A stretch of 64,000 nt of DNA from Rhyacichthys aspro (GCA_036850595.1 CM072159.1:33593660-33657659); one strand, 5' to 3'. Shown: positions 1 to 12,738, numbered from the stretch's first letter. Made by a program: numbers and translations. The notes: generated by a model not told the origin, from the sequence alone.

Positions 1-112
1 TTGGTTTTCAACAGGTTTTAGCTGGATTTAAACAGGTTTGGGTTGGTTTTCAACAGGTTTTAGCTGGATTTAAACAGGTTTGGGTTAGTTTTCAACAGGT
101 TTTAGCTGGATT
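1..112. repeat. 42-bp minisatellite in lectin A intron
   Basis: Tandem copies of a 42-bp unit containing ggttttcaacaggttttagc and ggatttaaacagg. It lies immediately 3' (gene sense) of the CTLD1 exon of lectin A, starting about 25-30 nt after the splice donor. The same array occurs at the same place in lectins B and C. The left edge is cut by the window. Confidence 0.9.
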
Positions 113-145
113 AGACCTGGTTTTGTCAGGACTAGTCCAGTGTAC

Positions 146-1395
146 CTCTGTAGCAGACGAAGGCCAGTCTCGAGCTGCAGTTGAAGTCGTTCCATTCTCC
201 TGAAGTCCACATCACGACACAGTTCTCGTATCCATCGGTGTTGTCCGGTTTTCCGTTGGCCCACCGAGTGAACCCGGGTCTGGACTGGTCCAAAGACCAC
301 CTCCAGCTGCTGACGTCGTCCCAGAGTCCGGTCCACCACATGCCGAAAGGCAAAGTGGCTCCGACCTTCACCAGAGCCTGGAAGTCCAGCTGGGTCTCCA
401 CAGCCGCCAGGTCTCCGTAGTGAGTCCTGCAGAGGGTCCTGGCCTGGGACTGAGTCAGAGATTTGTGAATAGGAACGTAGACCCGATCAGAACCGAGAGG
501 AACCAACAGGACTGGAACCAGAACCAGTACCAGGACCAAAAACAACCAAAGACCAGGAAAGAAAAAGACAAGGATCAGACAGGACCAGAACCGGACTTCC
601 ATGGTCTCAATAGCTCTGTACAAAGACCCAGAACCAAAGTGATTCTTTTAATTTAATTTATTGAGAGTTAAATATTATTATATTTAATATTCCCAGTGAT
701 TATTGAAGACAATAACCAGAAGGAAACCAAAGACCAAGAACCAGAGAGATCCAGGTTAAAACCAGAGAAAACCAGGTTAAAACCAGAGATCCAGGTCAAA
801 ACCAGAGAGATCCAGGTTAAAACCAGAGAGATCTAGGTTAAAACCTGAGATCCAGGTTAAAACCAGAGAAAACCAGGTTAAAACCAGAGATCCAGGTTAA
901 AACCAGAGAGATCCAGGTTAAAACCAGAGAGATCCAGGTTAAAACCAGAGATCCAGGTTAAAACCAGAGAGATCTAGGTTAAAACCAGAGATCCAGGTTA
1001 AAACCAGAGAGATCCAGGTTAAAACCAGAGAGATCCAGGTTAAAACCAGAGATCCAGGTTAAAACCAGAGAGATCTAGGTTAAAACCAGAGATCCAGGTT
1101 AAAACCAGAGATCCAGGTTAAAACCAGAGAAAACCGGGTTAAAACCAGAGATCCAGGTTAAAACCAGAGATCCAGGTTAAAACCAGAGAAAACCGGGTTA
1201 AAACCAGAGATCCAGGTTAAAACCAGAGAGATCCAGGTTAAAACCAGAGATCCAGGTTAAAACCAGACTGTGACGGAACACGTTTCTCACTCGTTCGTTT
1301 ATTAAGTAGATGTTCGTTCCAGCAGCAGCTAATTCTGAATTTTAAAAGAGACACAAACCTGAGGAAAGCATGATGAGAAATGTAGTCCTCTCCAT
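146..1395 (-). CDS. Secreted two-CTLD C-type lectin, copy A (5' part only)
   Basis: Two coding exons on the minus strand: signal exon 1359-1395 (MERTTFLIMLSS, phase 1, donor cag|gtttgtg) and CTLD1 exon 146-511 (366 nt, phase 1 to 1, donor AGAG|GTAC). The remaining exons lie left of the window, as judged from copies B and C. CTLD1 shows the long-form start (TLCRTHYGDLA), WTGLWDD, a KPDN motif at the QPD/EPN position, and EWNDFNCS with the WND calcium-site motif, ending FVCYR. By family this is a soluble sugar-binding lectin; KPD is not one of the two classic specificity triplets, so the ligand is unknown. Alternative start: an unspliced ATG at 602 (MEVRFWSCLIL, good accATGG context) reads directly into the CTLD with a very hydrophobic leader; I prefer the spliced model because phases match and it gives a compact signal peptide. 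In copy A the frame after the signal-exon donor has a stop that B and C lack, which also favours splicing there. Confidence 0.75.
741..1266. repeat. Minisatellite, unit gagatccaggttaaaacca
   Basis: Units of about 19-21 bp (agagatccaggttaaaacc with agagag, agaaaa and gatcta variants) fill most of intron 1 of lectin A under the spliced model, starting about 90 nt after the signal-exon donor. Homologous arrays of different length are at 39916-40304 and 54217-54720. Confidence 0.9.
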
Positions 1396-1704
1396 CTCCA
1401 AAACCAGAGCCAGTTCTGGTTTAGACCTGATCCAAGTCACGGTTTTACAAGTCTGGTCCTGGTCTAACTCCGGTCTAATTCCGGTCTGTTCCGGTCTGCT
1501 TCTCTCATATAATCCTCAGATTTGATTTGATGCAAAGCTGCTCTGATTCTTTGCATTTGAGTTTTGTTTATGAGGCTTCGGCTCAACGACTCTGTAAAAC
1601 CAGGTCTGGGACTTTCTCTGGACTTGAACAGGACTAAACCATGCTTTTGTTATGTCTAGGTTAGATTAATATTTTTATTTAAAGGTACTCTGTGTAAGTT
1701 TTCT

Positions 1705-1850
1705 CCAGTAGGGGGCGCACATTCCTCCGTTGTTTGTTTTCGAGAAGAAACGATCCAAACCCTCGAGTTTGGAAGAAAACAGTGGAATTATAGGAAATAC
1801 AGGAATCATATCTCATTTATGTTGGAGGTTTGTGTCCAGCAGAGGGCGCT
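1705..1850 (+). promoter_or_regulatory. Pair of CTCF-like motifs upstream of lectin A
   Basis: Two matches to the vertebrate CTCF core (CCASYAGRKGGC): ccagtagggggcgcac at 1705-1720 and ccagcagagggcgct at 1836-1850, same orientation, about 130 bp apart. They sit 310-455 bp upstream of the lectin A signal exon, between the lectin and the next ZP gene. The surrounding block (about 1681-1860) resembles the sequence near 10042, so it may be part of a dispersed repeat. Occupancy is not shown by sequence. Confidence 0.55.
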
Positions 1851-1860
1851 GTGTCAGTGA

Positions 1861-3417
1861 GCCAGGCCTGATTCTATTGATCTCATTAAATCATCAGGAT
1901 TTATCAGGTTTATTTAATGGAGACCAGTTTGTTTCATGAATTCTGTCCGAAACAGCAGTAAACCTCACTGAGATCATCCTGCTTCATTAAACATTAATAA
2001 TAATCAATCATTAGCTTCATTTACAGCTAAATCCTACAGTTCGGAGCTAAAGCCTCGTCTGACTCTTCATCAAACATTAAAGTAAACGCAACAGTAGTTT
2101 TTATATTTAATGATGATGATGATTCATATTTTTGTGTTAAAGCAAACAGAAGGATCATGTTTCAGGTCTGAGTCCTGACTTTGACCAGACTTCATTTGAA
2201 TTGGATTTGAATCTGTGTCATTTAAACAAATCATTTCACTGAAAAAGTGAAAAACAGGTTTAATCTGAGCCAAACTAAAGGCTTTTATTCAGGTTTATTC
2301 AGGTTTAGATATAAAAACTAAAGTAAACTATAAAGTCTGTTTATTTTTATTATTTGACAAAACAGTTCCTTGTCTCAGTTTTGAAAAGGATCTGAGCAGG
2401 TTCTGGTCAAACATTCAAACAAAGTTCTTCATCTTTTTATAAAGACGAAAAACGTTTTATTTTTAGAGTGATTTATTTCGTAACAAGGAGTCCTGACATG
2501 TTCCTGGCAGGTTCAGTCGGGTCTAAACCCGGTCTAGCTCTGACCTGTCGAGGCCCCGGCAGGTTCAGTCGGGTCTAAACCCGGTCTAGCTCTGACCTGT
2601 CGAGGCCCCGGCAGGTTCAGTCGGGTCTAAACCCGGTCTAGCTCTGACCTGTCGAGGCCCCGATCTGTCGTTGATCGATGGATTATTACAATAAAGAAAT
2701 GAGTCCATGCTTTATTTATTTTTTATTATGTTTAAATCAAACAGATGGATTACAGAGATTTTATTTTGATTTTTACTGAAATATTGATAATGATTTGAAA
2801 AACACACCTTTAAAAACACCCCTTTAAAGCCAAATCTAAAAAGCTAACGATAAATAAAATAGCCTGGTCTTAACTTGGTGTGACTCTAAATCAAAAAGAG
2901 CTAAAACTGTCCCTGAAGCGTGTTAGCAGCTCAATGTCGACTCATGAAACAGTGACGTGTCGAAAGTGAACTTGGTCTGGACTGAAACTGTTCCATAGTT
3001 TAATAAACACGACTGAGCTCACGTTTGAGAAACAGAAAAGCACTTAAACTTAACTAAAATATGCTCAAAATTAGCTGCTGAACTAAAACAGAATCCAGGC
3101 TTGATTTGGTCCGAGGTCTTTGTGAAGATCTGGAGCAGAAAACAACCTGTGAACACAGTAAAGTTGGACCATATATGACTTATATTTATATTATTACAAG
3201 GACACTTCTGGTCCAACTCAGATTAAACCAGAAAGAGCCTTTAATTTGAAAATGCACCTCTTTTACATTTTAAAGGTGTGTTGTTGCTGAGCTCAAAGGC
3301 TGTAACGTTATAAATGTTTCTAACCATGAGCGGGTTTCGTATGTAACGCTTTTATATTTTTAGTCTGTTGTCCTTGTGTTGTACTGTTACTCGCTGGGCC
3401 CGGGGGGAGGTGATGTT
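1861..3417. other. Spacer between lectin A and ZP 3' end; no gene seen
   Basis: AT-rich single-copy-like DNA repeated almost identically at 40884-42514 and 55284-56877. The only structured element is the 52-bp tandem repeat. The short open frames here show no recognisable domain or splice context. Confidence 0.6.
2506..2661. repeat. 52-bp tandem repeat, three copies
   Basis: Three identical 52-bp units containing ggttcagtcgggtctaaacc and ctgacctgtcgaggcccc. Each unit holds the inverted pair gggtctaaaccc, so it can form a short hairpin. Orthologous triplets are at 41557-41756 (first unit corrupted) and 55940-56095. Confidence 0.9.
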
Positions 3418-3656
3418 CTACGCTGCACAGATCTGTGAATGACAGACAGAGGCGTCACTTCTGAGAGTAATAAACGGGTGGAAGTGTCTCAGAGACGTGC
3501 CGGGAATGGGTGGAACCTTCGGGGGACAGCTGGACCGGGGGGTTGAGGTATGGGGTGTCGCTTAATCCTCCCAGAAACTCAAACACGTTGAAGACAAAGA
3601 CGGAGGTGAGTGTGTCTCCACTGGACACAATCCTCACACTGGCATCACCCTCACAG
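3418..3656 (-). pseudogene. ZP-domain gene, last two exons, degraded ZP-C exon
   Basis: Minus-strand exons homologous to those of ZP(-) B and C: ZP-C exon 3501-3656 and terminal exon 3418-3432 (reads ICAA then TAG). The first half of the ZP-C exon (CEGDASVRIVSSGDTLTSVF) is intact, but the second half has lost the conserved cysteines: B and C have YLHCQVQLCLVGSSCSPV, this copy has YLNPPVQLSPEGSTHS. It is 1 nt shorter (156 versus 157) and its donor reads GC where the others have GT. Divergence is confined to about 3390-3590 while flanks are nearly identical, so either decay or poor consensus near the gap explains it. The rest of this gene is probably the ZP(-) exons at 28368-32107 beyond the inserted contig. 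Confidence 0.6.
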
Positions 3657-3784
3657 CTGCAAACACAGGACACACACTGCTTAAATATTTACCCTTATAG
3701 CTGCTCTTCAACACTTTGATTCAACAATTGACTTTATTTGTTCAGCATTTGAGTTTTCAGCAGCAAAAAGATTTGTAACGTTTC

Positions 3785-3887
3785 AGTAACTGAAGTTTTG
3801 TTTTTGTATATGTTTCTCACATGTCAGTAACAGAAGTATTGTGTGTTTGTGTATGTTTCTCTCGTGTCAGTAACAGAAGTATTGTGT
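3785..3887. repeat. 41/43-bp intronic minisatellite, left end
   Basis: Two to three units of the gtcagtaacagaagtattgt / gtatgtttctcac repeat that fills the last large intron of the ZP(-) genes. It runs into the N gap and is the same array that resumes at 25279. Confidence 0.9.
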
Positions 3888-3987
3888 NNNNNNNNNNNNN
3901 NNNNNNNNNNNNNNNNNNNNNNNNNNNNNNNNNNNNNNNNNNNNNNNNNNNNNNNNNNNNNNNNNNNNNNNNNNNNNNNNNNNNNNN
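3888..3987. other. Assembly gap, 100 N
   Basis: Exactly 100 N, the usual placeholder for unknown distance. It separates the 41/43-bp minisatellite from an unrelated 12-bp minisatellite. Confidence 1.
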
Positions 3988-6961
3988 GAGTCTTATACTG
4001 AGTCTGATATCAAGTCTTATACTGAGTCTTATATCGAGTCTTATACTGAGTCTTATATCGAGTCTTATACTGAGTCTTATATCGAGTCTTATATCGAGTC
4101 TCATATCGAGTCTTATATCGAGTCTTATACTGAGTCTGATATAAAGTCTTATACTGAGTCTTATATCGAGTCTTATACTGAGTCTTATATCAAAGTCCTT
4201 ATAATCATCTCACTACCATACTGAGTCTTATATCGAGTCTTATATCGAGTCTTATACTGAGTCTTATATCGAGTCTTATACCGAGTCTTATACTGAGTCT
4301 TATATCGAGTCTTATATCGAGTCTCATACTGAGTCTTATATCGAGTCTTATATCGAGTCTCATACTGAGTCTTATATCGAGTCTTATACTTAGTGAGTCT
4401 TACCACTACTCAAATAGTTATATCGAGTCTTCTCTTAAACAAATATCAGTCTTATACTGAGTCTTATATCGAGTCTTATATCGAGTCTTATACTGAGTCT
4501 TATATCGAGTCTTATACTGTATACCGAGTCTTATATCGAGTCTTATACTGAGTCTTATATCGAGTCTTATACTGAGTCTTATATCGAGTCTTATACTGAG
4601 TCTTATATCGAGTCTTATACTGAGTCTTATATCGAGTCTTATACGAGTCTTATACCTATATAATGAGTCTTATATCGAGTCTTATATCGAGTCTTATACT
4701 GAGTCTGTTATCAAGTCTTATACTGAGTCTTATATCGAGTCTTATACTGAGTCTTATATCAAGTCTTATACTGAGTCTTATATCGAGTCTTATATCGAGT
4801 CTCATACTGAGTCTTATATCGAGTCTTATATCGAGTCTTATACTGAGTCTTATATCGAGTCTTATACTGAGTCTTATATCAACTCTTATACTGAGTCTTA
4901 TATCGAGTCTTATATCGAGTCTCATACTGAGTCTTATATCGAGTCTTATATTGAGTCTTATATCGAGTCTTATACTGAGTCTTATATCGAGTCTTATACT
5001 GAGTCTTATACTGAGTCTTATATCGAGTCTTATATCGAGTCTTATATCGAGTCTCATACTGAGTCTTATATCGAGTCTTATACTGAGTCTTATACTGAGT
5101 CTTATATCAGTCTTATACTGAGTCTTATACTGAGTCTTATATCGAGTCTTATATCGAGTCTTATACTTTTTTTTTCCGAGTCTGATATCTAAGTCTTATA
5201 CTGAGTCTTATATCGAGTCTTATACTGAGTCTTATATCGAGTCTTATACTGAGTCTTATATCGAGTCTTATATCGAGTCTCATACTGAGTCTTATATCGA
5301 GTCTTATATCGAGTCTTATACTGAGTCTGATATCAAGTCTTATACTGAGTCTTATATCGAGTCTTATACTGAGTCTTATATCGACTCTTATACTGAGTCT
5401 TATATCGAGTCTTATACTGAGTCTTATATCGAGTCTTATACTGAGTCTTATACTGAGTCTTATATCGAGTCTTATATCGAGTCTTATACTGGATCTCTAT
5501 ACTGAGTCTTATACTTGAGTCTTATACTCGAGTCTTATACTGAGTCTTATATCGAGTCTTATACTGAGTCTTATACTGAGTCTCATATCGAGTCTTATAT
5601 CGAGTCTTATATCGAGTCTCATACTGAGTCTTATATCGAGTCTTATACTGAGTCTTATACTGAGTCTTATATCGAGTCTTATACTGAGTCTTATACTGAG
5701 TCTTATATCGAGTCTTATATCGAGTCTTATATCGAGTCTTATACTGAGTCTTATATCGAGTCTTATACTGAGTCTTATATCGAGTCTTATACTGAGTCTT
5801 ATATCGAGTCTTATATCGAGTCTCATACTGAGTCTTATATCGAGTCTTATATCGAGTCTTATACTGAGTCTTATATCGAGTCTTATACTGAGTCTTATAC
5901 TGAGTCTTATACTGAGTCTTATATCGAGTCTTATATCGAGTCTCATACTGAGTCTTATATCGAGTCTTATACTGAGTCTTATATCGAGTCTTATACTGAG
6001 TCTTATATCGAGTCTTATACTGAGTCTTATACTGAGTCTTATATTGAGTCTTATATCGCTCTTATATCGAGTCTTATACTGAGTCTTATATCGAGTCTTA
6101 TACTGAGTCTTATATCGAGTCTTATACTGAGTCTTATATCGAGTCTTATACTGAGTCTTATACTGAGTCTTATATTGAGTCTTATATCGAGTCTTATATC
6201 GAGTCTCATACTGAGTCTTATATCGAGTCTTATACTGAGTCTTATATCGAGTCTTATACTGAGTCTTATACTGAGTCTTATATTGAGTCTTATATCGAGT
6301 CTTATATCGAGTCTCATACTGAGTCTTATATCGAGTCTTATACTGAGTCTTATATCGAGTCTTATATCGAGTCTCATACTGAGTCTTATATCGAGTCTTA
6401 TACTGAGTCTTATACTGAGTCTTATATCGAGTCTTATACTGAGTCTTATACTGAGTCTTATATCGAGTCTTATATCAAGTCTTATATCGAGTCTCATACT
6501 GAGTCTTATATCGAGTCTTATACTGAGTCTTATACTGAGTCTTATATCGAGTCTTATACTGAGTCTTATACTGAGTCTTATATCGAGTCTTATACTGAGT
6601 CTTATACTGAGTCTTATATCGAGTCTTATATCGAGTCTTATATCGAGTATTATATCGAGTATTATATCGAGTATTATGTGGAGTATTATATCTAGTATTA
6701 TACGGAGTATTATATCGAGTATTATACTGAGCCTTATATCTAGTATTATATCTAGTATTATATCGAGTCTTATATCGAGTATTATATCGAGTATTATATC
6801 GAGTATTATATCGAGTCTTATATTGAGTCTTATATTGAGTATTATATCTAGTATTATATCGAGTTTTATATCGAGTATTATATCGAGTCTTATATCGAGT
6901 CTTATATCGAGTCTTATATCGAGTCTTATATCGAGTATTATATCGAGTATTATATCGAGTA
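3988..6961. repeat. 12-bp minisatellite (gagtcttatatc / gagtcttatact)
   Basis: About 3 kb of a 12-bp unit in two main variants, with a degenerate edge of gagtattatatc units at about 6640-6961. It occupies the intron after the EGF-like exon of the tectorin-like gene, starting about 22 nt past its donor, and reaches the N gap. In gene sense the motif is gatataagactc, the same family as the array at 32209-32612 and 47276-47835. Open frames with LISS, YTES or RLDI repeats are repeat translations. Confidence 0.95.
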
Positions 6962-6985
6962 CTTGTGAGTGTCAGGGAGCCGTAC

Positions 6986-9900
6986 CGAGGAGGTTGTCTG
7001 TTCTTATGGAAGTGGCAAAGTTCTCTTGACAGAAACAGGCTGGTTGACCGAGACTGTTGATGGCACAGAACTCCTTCGAACCACAGACATGGTTGACACA
7101 AGCAGAGACAGCTGGAAACAGAAGGAGGCAGAATTACAACAACAATCAGAAAAACCCAGAGTCTCCCTTCTTTCATATTTAATTTATAATGTTCACATTA
7201 ATTCATGCCCTTATTAAAATATAAACTTCTGAACAACAGAAATGCCTTCTTTGAAAAATGTTCCTCCGACAGTCTCGAACTGTTCACATCAAGTCACATC
7301 AAGTCGATACAGATCTATGTTATTTTAAGTTTTATCTGAGCTCAAACCTATGTGACTGTTATTAAATGAATTTTCTTTTCTGCTGCTTCTTTAAATCACA
7401 TTTGAAATCCTAGAGCTTTTTAAGAGTCCAAACATTTAGTGGAACAGTAAAGTGTATTATAAAAAAGTTGCAGCAGAAATTAACATTCCCACATTTTTTA
7501 TTTCTCAGAGATAAGTCCTACCACAGAGTACCACCAGAGGGACCCGGACCACAGTTTGAGAACCAGTGTCAAGAACTACAGATGTCTTGGGTCTTTCTTT
7601 TAAGTTAAAAAAGTAAAATTGACTTTAACATTCGAGTCAGTGTGCCCCAAACAGAGCAGAGCTTACAGACCCTCAGCACCAGCCCCAGGTTGGAGTGGCC
7701 CCTGTGCCTCGTTAACACCTGGTCTCTCTGTTACACCCACTACCTGCTGCTACAGAGAGAATATGAATAAAGGTGAAGCCTTACGGCAGGAGGCAGCTTC
7801 CCTCCAGTTGTTTTGGGTTTTGCAGGTTCTGGCGTAGGCGTCCAGGAAGTAACACTCCAGTCCGTCCTGTTTCGGATACTGACACAACAAATTCTGTGCA
7901 CAGGCCTGAATGTAGGGAGCTGTGCTGATAGAACAGCCAATAGCAGTAGACAGTGCGTTCAGTTTGTCAGTGCAGCTGAGAGAGAAGGATCAGGGTTAAT
8001 GAGTGAATAAGATACGAGTTCACACTTCTAGTCTTACACTGGCTTTGCATTAAATCTGTAGCATAGACCTGCTCACCTTGTTGTTACAGTAGTACAGTCA
8101 ATATTATCACCATCAGTGTCTGCAGTTACAGTGGAACACCTGGAGGGAGATAAAACACAGTCATGTACTCAACAAGTACCATGAGTACTGTCACAATGGT
8201 TTTGACAATGATAATAAACTGTAAAAATGACTCATGTTCATGAAACAGCAGCAGTCTCTGGTCCTGCTGCTGTTTGAGACACATTAGTCTGATCCAAGTT
8301 GGATTAAATGAATGGAGCAGGTTCATATGGAGGGAGCACTAGTGTCAGATCCACAGAAGCTCAACAAATGAGTTTAAAGAATGATTAAGACACAGTTCTT
8401 TCACTCAATCACTTAATTATTCTTAATTATTATCGAACCAACCTTATTAATAATGAATTAGTTTATATTAATTACTTGTTGAAGCTGAGTCAAATACTTT
8501 TACTTTTATACTAAGTCCATTTAGAATCACTTCAAATACACATAAATGTTTGTCTCACTGATAAGGAGACATATCACTGTTGAGATGGTTTGATGAAGAA
8601 GCTGAAGACTGACACAGACCACCCGACGAAGCACTCAAAGACCGTTCCACTGCAAAGAAACAGGATTATTGATTAGAACCATTAACTATTACATTTTATC
8701 TCATAACATTTGAACACGTCGAGAGGGTTCTGAACCACACAGGCACATTTCACCAACTCAATCTAAAATGCCATAAGCGCTGCAGCTGAAACCTGAGGTG
8801 TTCTGCACCTGCATTAATCACGTGAAGTAAGGTCCCGTCATACAACACGGTCGTGGAGCGTCCTTCAGCGTCCACGAACACGGCTCTGATCCCGGTGGCG
8901 TCCTTCGAGAGCATCACTCCGAACTCCACCACAGGCGTCGCGCTCAGAGGCACGTCCACTTCATCATTACCCACGAATTTCTGTTTCAAACACAGTCCAC
9001 ATGAACATTACTGACAGTATGAGTTCATGAGTGAAGGTAAGATGAACATTAGGAGGAGGAATTATCAGTGAATTTAGAACTGATACTAACTAGTGGACAG
9101 TACTCATTTGCATGAATAACATTGCAACTGACAAATTAAAAACATGTCCAGATTAGTTTCACATAAATTAAATCTTGTAATCTTCTGGGATTTCATTCCT
9201 TTATTGGTTTCTTGGTACAATGAGCACAGGTGGTCAGACATATGGACATGCATGGACTCCTCAGAGGGTCAAATACTAAAGCTCTAATTCTCCAACAACA
9301 CCTTCACAAACAACTGGAAAATCACTGTAAAGCCTCAACAACTGCTTTACCTGATCATTATGGTCAGCGACAGACATTACAGTCGATGGTCTTCAAATAC
9401 TTACATAAGCAGTGCCTCCATGTGTCAGGTAAACATTATCTGTTGTTTTCAACATCACTTTGTGCAAAAATGGGACGTCTGTGAGTCGATGAGATTTGAA
9501 GAATCCAACTATTTTCAAATTGTCAAAAGTCGCCAGATTGTAGGAACAAAAATCTGTGATGGAGCCGGCTCTGGCGCTAAAGTCAATGACAGCGGGGCCT
9601 ATTACTGAGCAGATCTTCTCTGTCCCACATCTGTTAAAGAGATACACAGCATCAGCCCAACAGCACAGGGTCCAACTGTCAAAGAGTAACGTAACTGCAA
9701 CCGTTTTGATTTAAAACCAGTTCATTTTCATTGGTTTGTCTTCAAGGCGTGCATTACATTGTTTTAAGTACATCATGCATAAGGCAACCCATAGTAGTAG
9801 ACTATAGTTTCAGCTTCTGTGCTCAAATAAACAATTGTTGCAACTGAAAGACATTATACATAAGTTGAGCACACTGTATAAGACATAAAACAGATCGATG

Positions 9901-12428
9901 GTAAAGAGTGTGGAGTAGAATAAGAACATGGAGCCTCAGTAGGAGGCGGTGGGTTCAGTTTGGTGCATTTATTTACACTTTTGCCTCTGGCTCCAGATTG
10001 TGCTTTTTCATTTAAAGTTTGGTCACCTTGTGTAACTTTAGCCAGTAGAGGGCGCACATCCCTCTAAAGACTGGGATGTCACTGTAGTCATTGTAAAAGT
10101 GGCAGGTTTGGAAGAAACAGTGGAAAGGTGTAGTTATTAACATTAGTGATAACAACAGAAGGAAACAGAGCAAGAGACGAAACAGCAGTGAATGTGGCTG
10201 TTTATCACAAGAACAAGACAAGCTTCGTTTTGATTTCCAGTTGGTCACAATAATAACGTAATCACTGAGTTTGAAAAAGAGAAAGAAGTCATATTTACTG
10301 GTTGTTGCCGAGACAGACGTTGGGCGAGGAGCAGAAGGGAACTGGAGCATCAAAAAGTCCAGTTGAGAGACAGGTTTTGTCTGAGCAGATGTCTGCCACA
10401 TTGGCGTCATCATTTATGTCATAAACATCGCCTCCTGAAAAGTAATAAATGTACTGATAGTGAATAAACAGATTGGGTTGCATCGCATTTCAGCATATTT
10501 AGAAACAGTGAGGAATTAATGTTGCTTTGATGAGGTTCACATAGACTTGGAAAAAAAAGAAATGAAAACTACAGATGATTAAGTAAAAAAAAAAAGTTGC
10601 AAATTTGGTGTCAAGTCATAGACTTGACAAAAGTTAGGCCTTGGTTATAAATAAAGTCTGTTGGCTGAGGATTTCACATTTACCCTTTATTTAGAAATAA
10701 AGCTATTGATTCATGTAAAATACTCTCTGTTTAGTTCTTTCTGAGCAGAAAACACAAGAAAACTATAAGTAATGAGTAACTTTGTAACTTTGATGCTGGG
10801 ACCATCTGAGAAACAAGTGAATCTTATTACTTTGAATATACTTTTGTACATTTCAATAGAAAAAGCCATATTTCTTTACTTCTTACATCAACACAGACAA
10901 GAGGCTTGTGCAGTAAGAATAAATAATAATAATAATAATAATATATCTAATAAAGCCCTTCACAAGCTTCCAGTGGCTACTACATGGTAATAATATCCAT
11001 GGACTGTTGCTCTCACCAAGTCGTTGTTCACTCACCGTCTCGACAGGCAGTGAGGTCGTAATTTTTAGTGTGAGGAGAAGAAGAGCTAAATGCGAAGGTT
11101 TCTTCAATTGTTTCATCAGCAACGACTACAATTTCCTACAAACACAAACAGCTGAGTCACTGAAAAGAACAACATTTTGTCAAAGCCACTTAACAATACG
11201 TTTTACAGGGATTTTAAGTCATGAATTTTTATTAATTACAACTAATATAAGAAGCTAGTTCATGACTCTGAAGGCATCCATGTCTGTTTAATAATAATAG
11301 TGATTATACTTACATGACTAGCAGCGTTTGCAGTGAAATGCAGCGCTGCTTGTGTTCGAAGCTCATGAGGTAAAATCCTGTAGAAAAAAACAAAACACCA
11401 ACAGTTTTATTAAAAAGAAACAAAGCACAAAGTAAAATAAGCACCATTTTTGTGAAAAACAGATGTGTTTGTTGCATTAACATGTGACATGCTTCGAAAC
11501 AACACAGAACCTTCCACAGAAAGCGTTTGCAAAAGGGCAGGTCCTTCAAATAAAACCTGGACCGTGATTAGAATTATATTAACAGTTTCTATTTAATCAG
11601 AGCAGCTTTATGTTCTTTACTTTAGGAACAGTAAATATGGATTGTTTAATGAGAGTTCAGCTGCAGCGCGACAAATAAACAACAGCAAAGAAGAACTATA
11701 AAATACCAGTGCAGCAGCTGTAAACTTTAAAACTGCACTTACACTTGCAGCTGATTGTCCAGTGAAGGTGAATGACAGATGGACTCCACAGAGCGATGCT
11801 GAGGTGATGTGTGGGTGAGCAGCTTGGATAACACTGTCAAAGCTGCTCACATCTAATGGTACTTCCACTGACAACATATTTGAAGGAGCTGGAGGTACTT
11901 TAATATACTCTTTAGGATCTCCAGTTCCCAAGGGTTCACCAAAAGAGACCATCACTGACGCTGATGAGAAAGTGACCTGCAGATAGAGAAAAAACATGTT
12001 AAAAGTGATCCGGCTCAAATTAGGCCTGACATCAGAGCATTAGACTTGGTACTTACATGGAGGGTAGTGATACTTTTACCATAGTATGTAATGGGACAAG
12101 CAGAGATGTCGATGGACTGATCACCTGAGAGCGACACTGGAGCAGCAGCTGAAACATGACAAAAGGTTCTCATTGTTCAAGTGCATCTGGAAACTTTAAA
12201 CCAGCGAAAACAGTGGAGCCTGGTGTCAGTGAAGAGCAGGGTTTATCTGTGGGTTTCTCTAACATTAAATGTGAAAATGACAGCAAGAATGTGTAGGAAA
12301 TGGCCCTTGGTGAACATCTGAGTGAACTGGGGTCAGGACTGGGTTAGTTTTAGTGCGTCACAGTCGATGTTGGTGTTCTTACCTCCCAGCAGGGCTATAG
12401 CCGACAGACAGAGCACCAGGCCCAGCAT
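6986..12428 (-). CDS. Tectorin-like secreted glycoprotein, 5' twelve exons
   Basis: Twelve minus-strand exons join in phase to 507 codons: 12383-12428, 12057-12148, 11743-11976, 11314-11361, 11036-11135, 10299-10434, 9405-9630, 8793-8980, 8578-8649, 8077-8139, 7785-7975, 6986-7111. Order of parts: signal peptide (MLGLVLCLSAIALLG); an unrecognised N-terminal domain; a Cys-containing linker; a VWD-like domain over 9405-9630 and 8793-8980 (CSVIGPAVIDF, TDVPFLHKV, LSKDATGIRAVF); a C8-like module (LECYFLDAYARTC, NNWREAASC); and an EGF-like module (CGSKEFCAINS, ACFCQE). Alpha-tectorin-type fish proteins have this order and end in a ZP domain; here the ZP exons would lie past the 12-bp minisatellite and the gap. 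The acceptor of exon 4 is uncertain (11361 fits phase; 11377 does not). Probably an extracellular matrix or mucosal polymerising glycoprotein. Confidence 0.75.
10042..10057 (+). promoter_or_regulatory. CTCF-like motif in tectorin-like gene intron
   Basis: ccagtagagggcgcac matches the CTCF core. The neighbourhood (tgtgtaactttag before, tttggaagaaacagtgga after) is similar to that around 1705, which suggests a shared dispersed repeat that carries the motif. Confidence 0.4.
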
Positions 12429-12477
12429 GTTGGACGAGTTCTGAGCTACAACACACACGTTAACAACCATTAACAAC

Positions 12478-12485
12478 TTATTTAT
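12478..12485 (-). promoter_or_regulatory. TATA-like element of the tectorin-like gene
   Basis: ataaataa on the minus strand, 50 nt upstream of the ATG at 12428, at a distance that would place a start of transcription about 20 nt before the ATG. Between them are HNF1-like half sites (gttaa / attaac), whose spacing is not the classical one. Confidence 0.35.
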
Positions 12486-12738
12486 CATCACTTTAACTGA
12501 ATTTATCCCGAGTGCTTTGGGCTGATGTAGTACAAGTCTCTTACAGACTTGCTCCTAAAACCAAATGCATTCAATACCTTCTGGTAATGACAGCAAACAG
12601 TCACATTTTAACTAAAGATCACAGCTGTGGCTCCAAGTATGTGCTAATACTTGTGTTACCAGATGTTAAAATTAAACTTACTGAAGGCAGAGCCGACAGC
12701 TGAGTATCTGTCTTACCTTGAGGACGTCGAGGGAGACA

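Noticed and set aside
5515..7029. 504-codon open frame (YTES/LISS repeats) and its antisense partners
   Set aside because: Pure translation of a 12-bp repeat, open in several frames on both strands, ending in an EGF-exon flank in the wrong frame.
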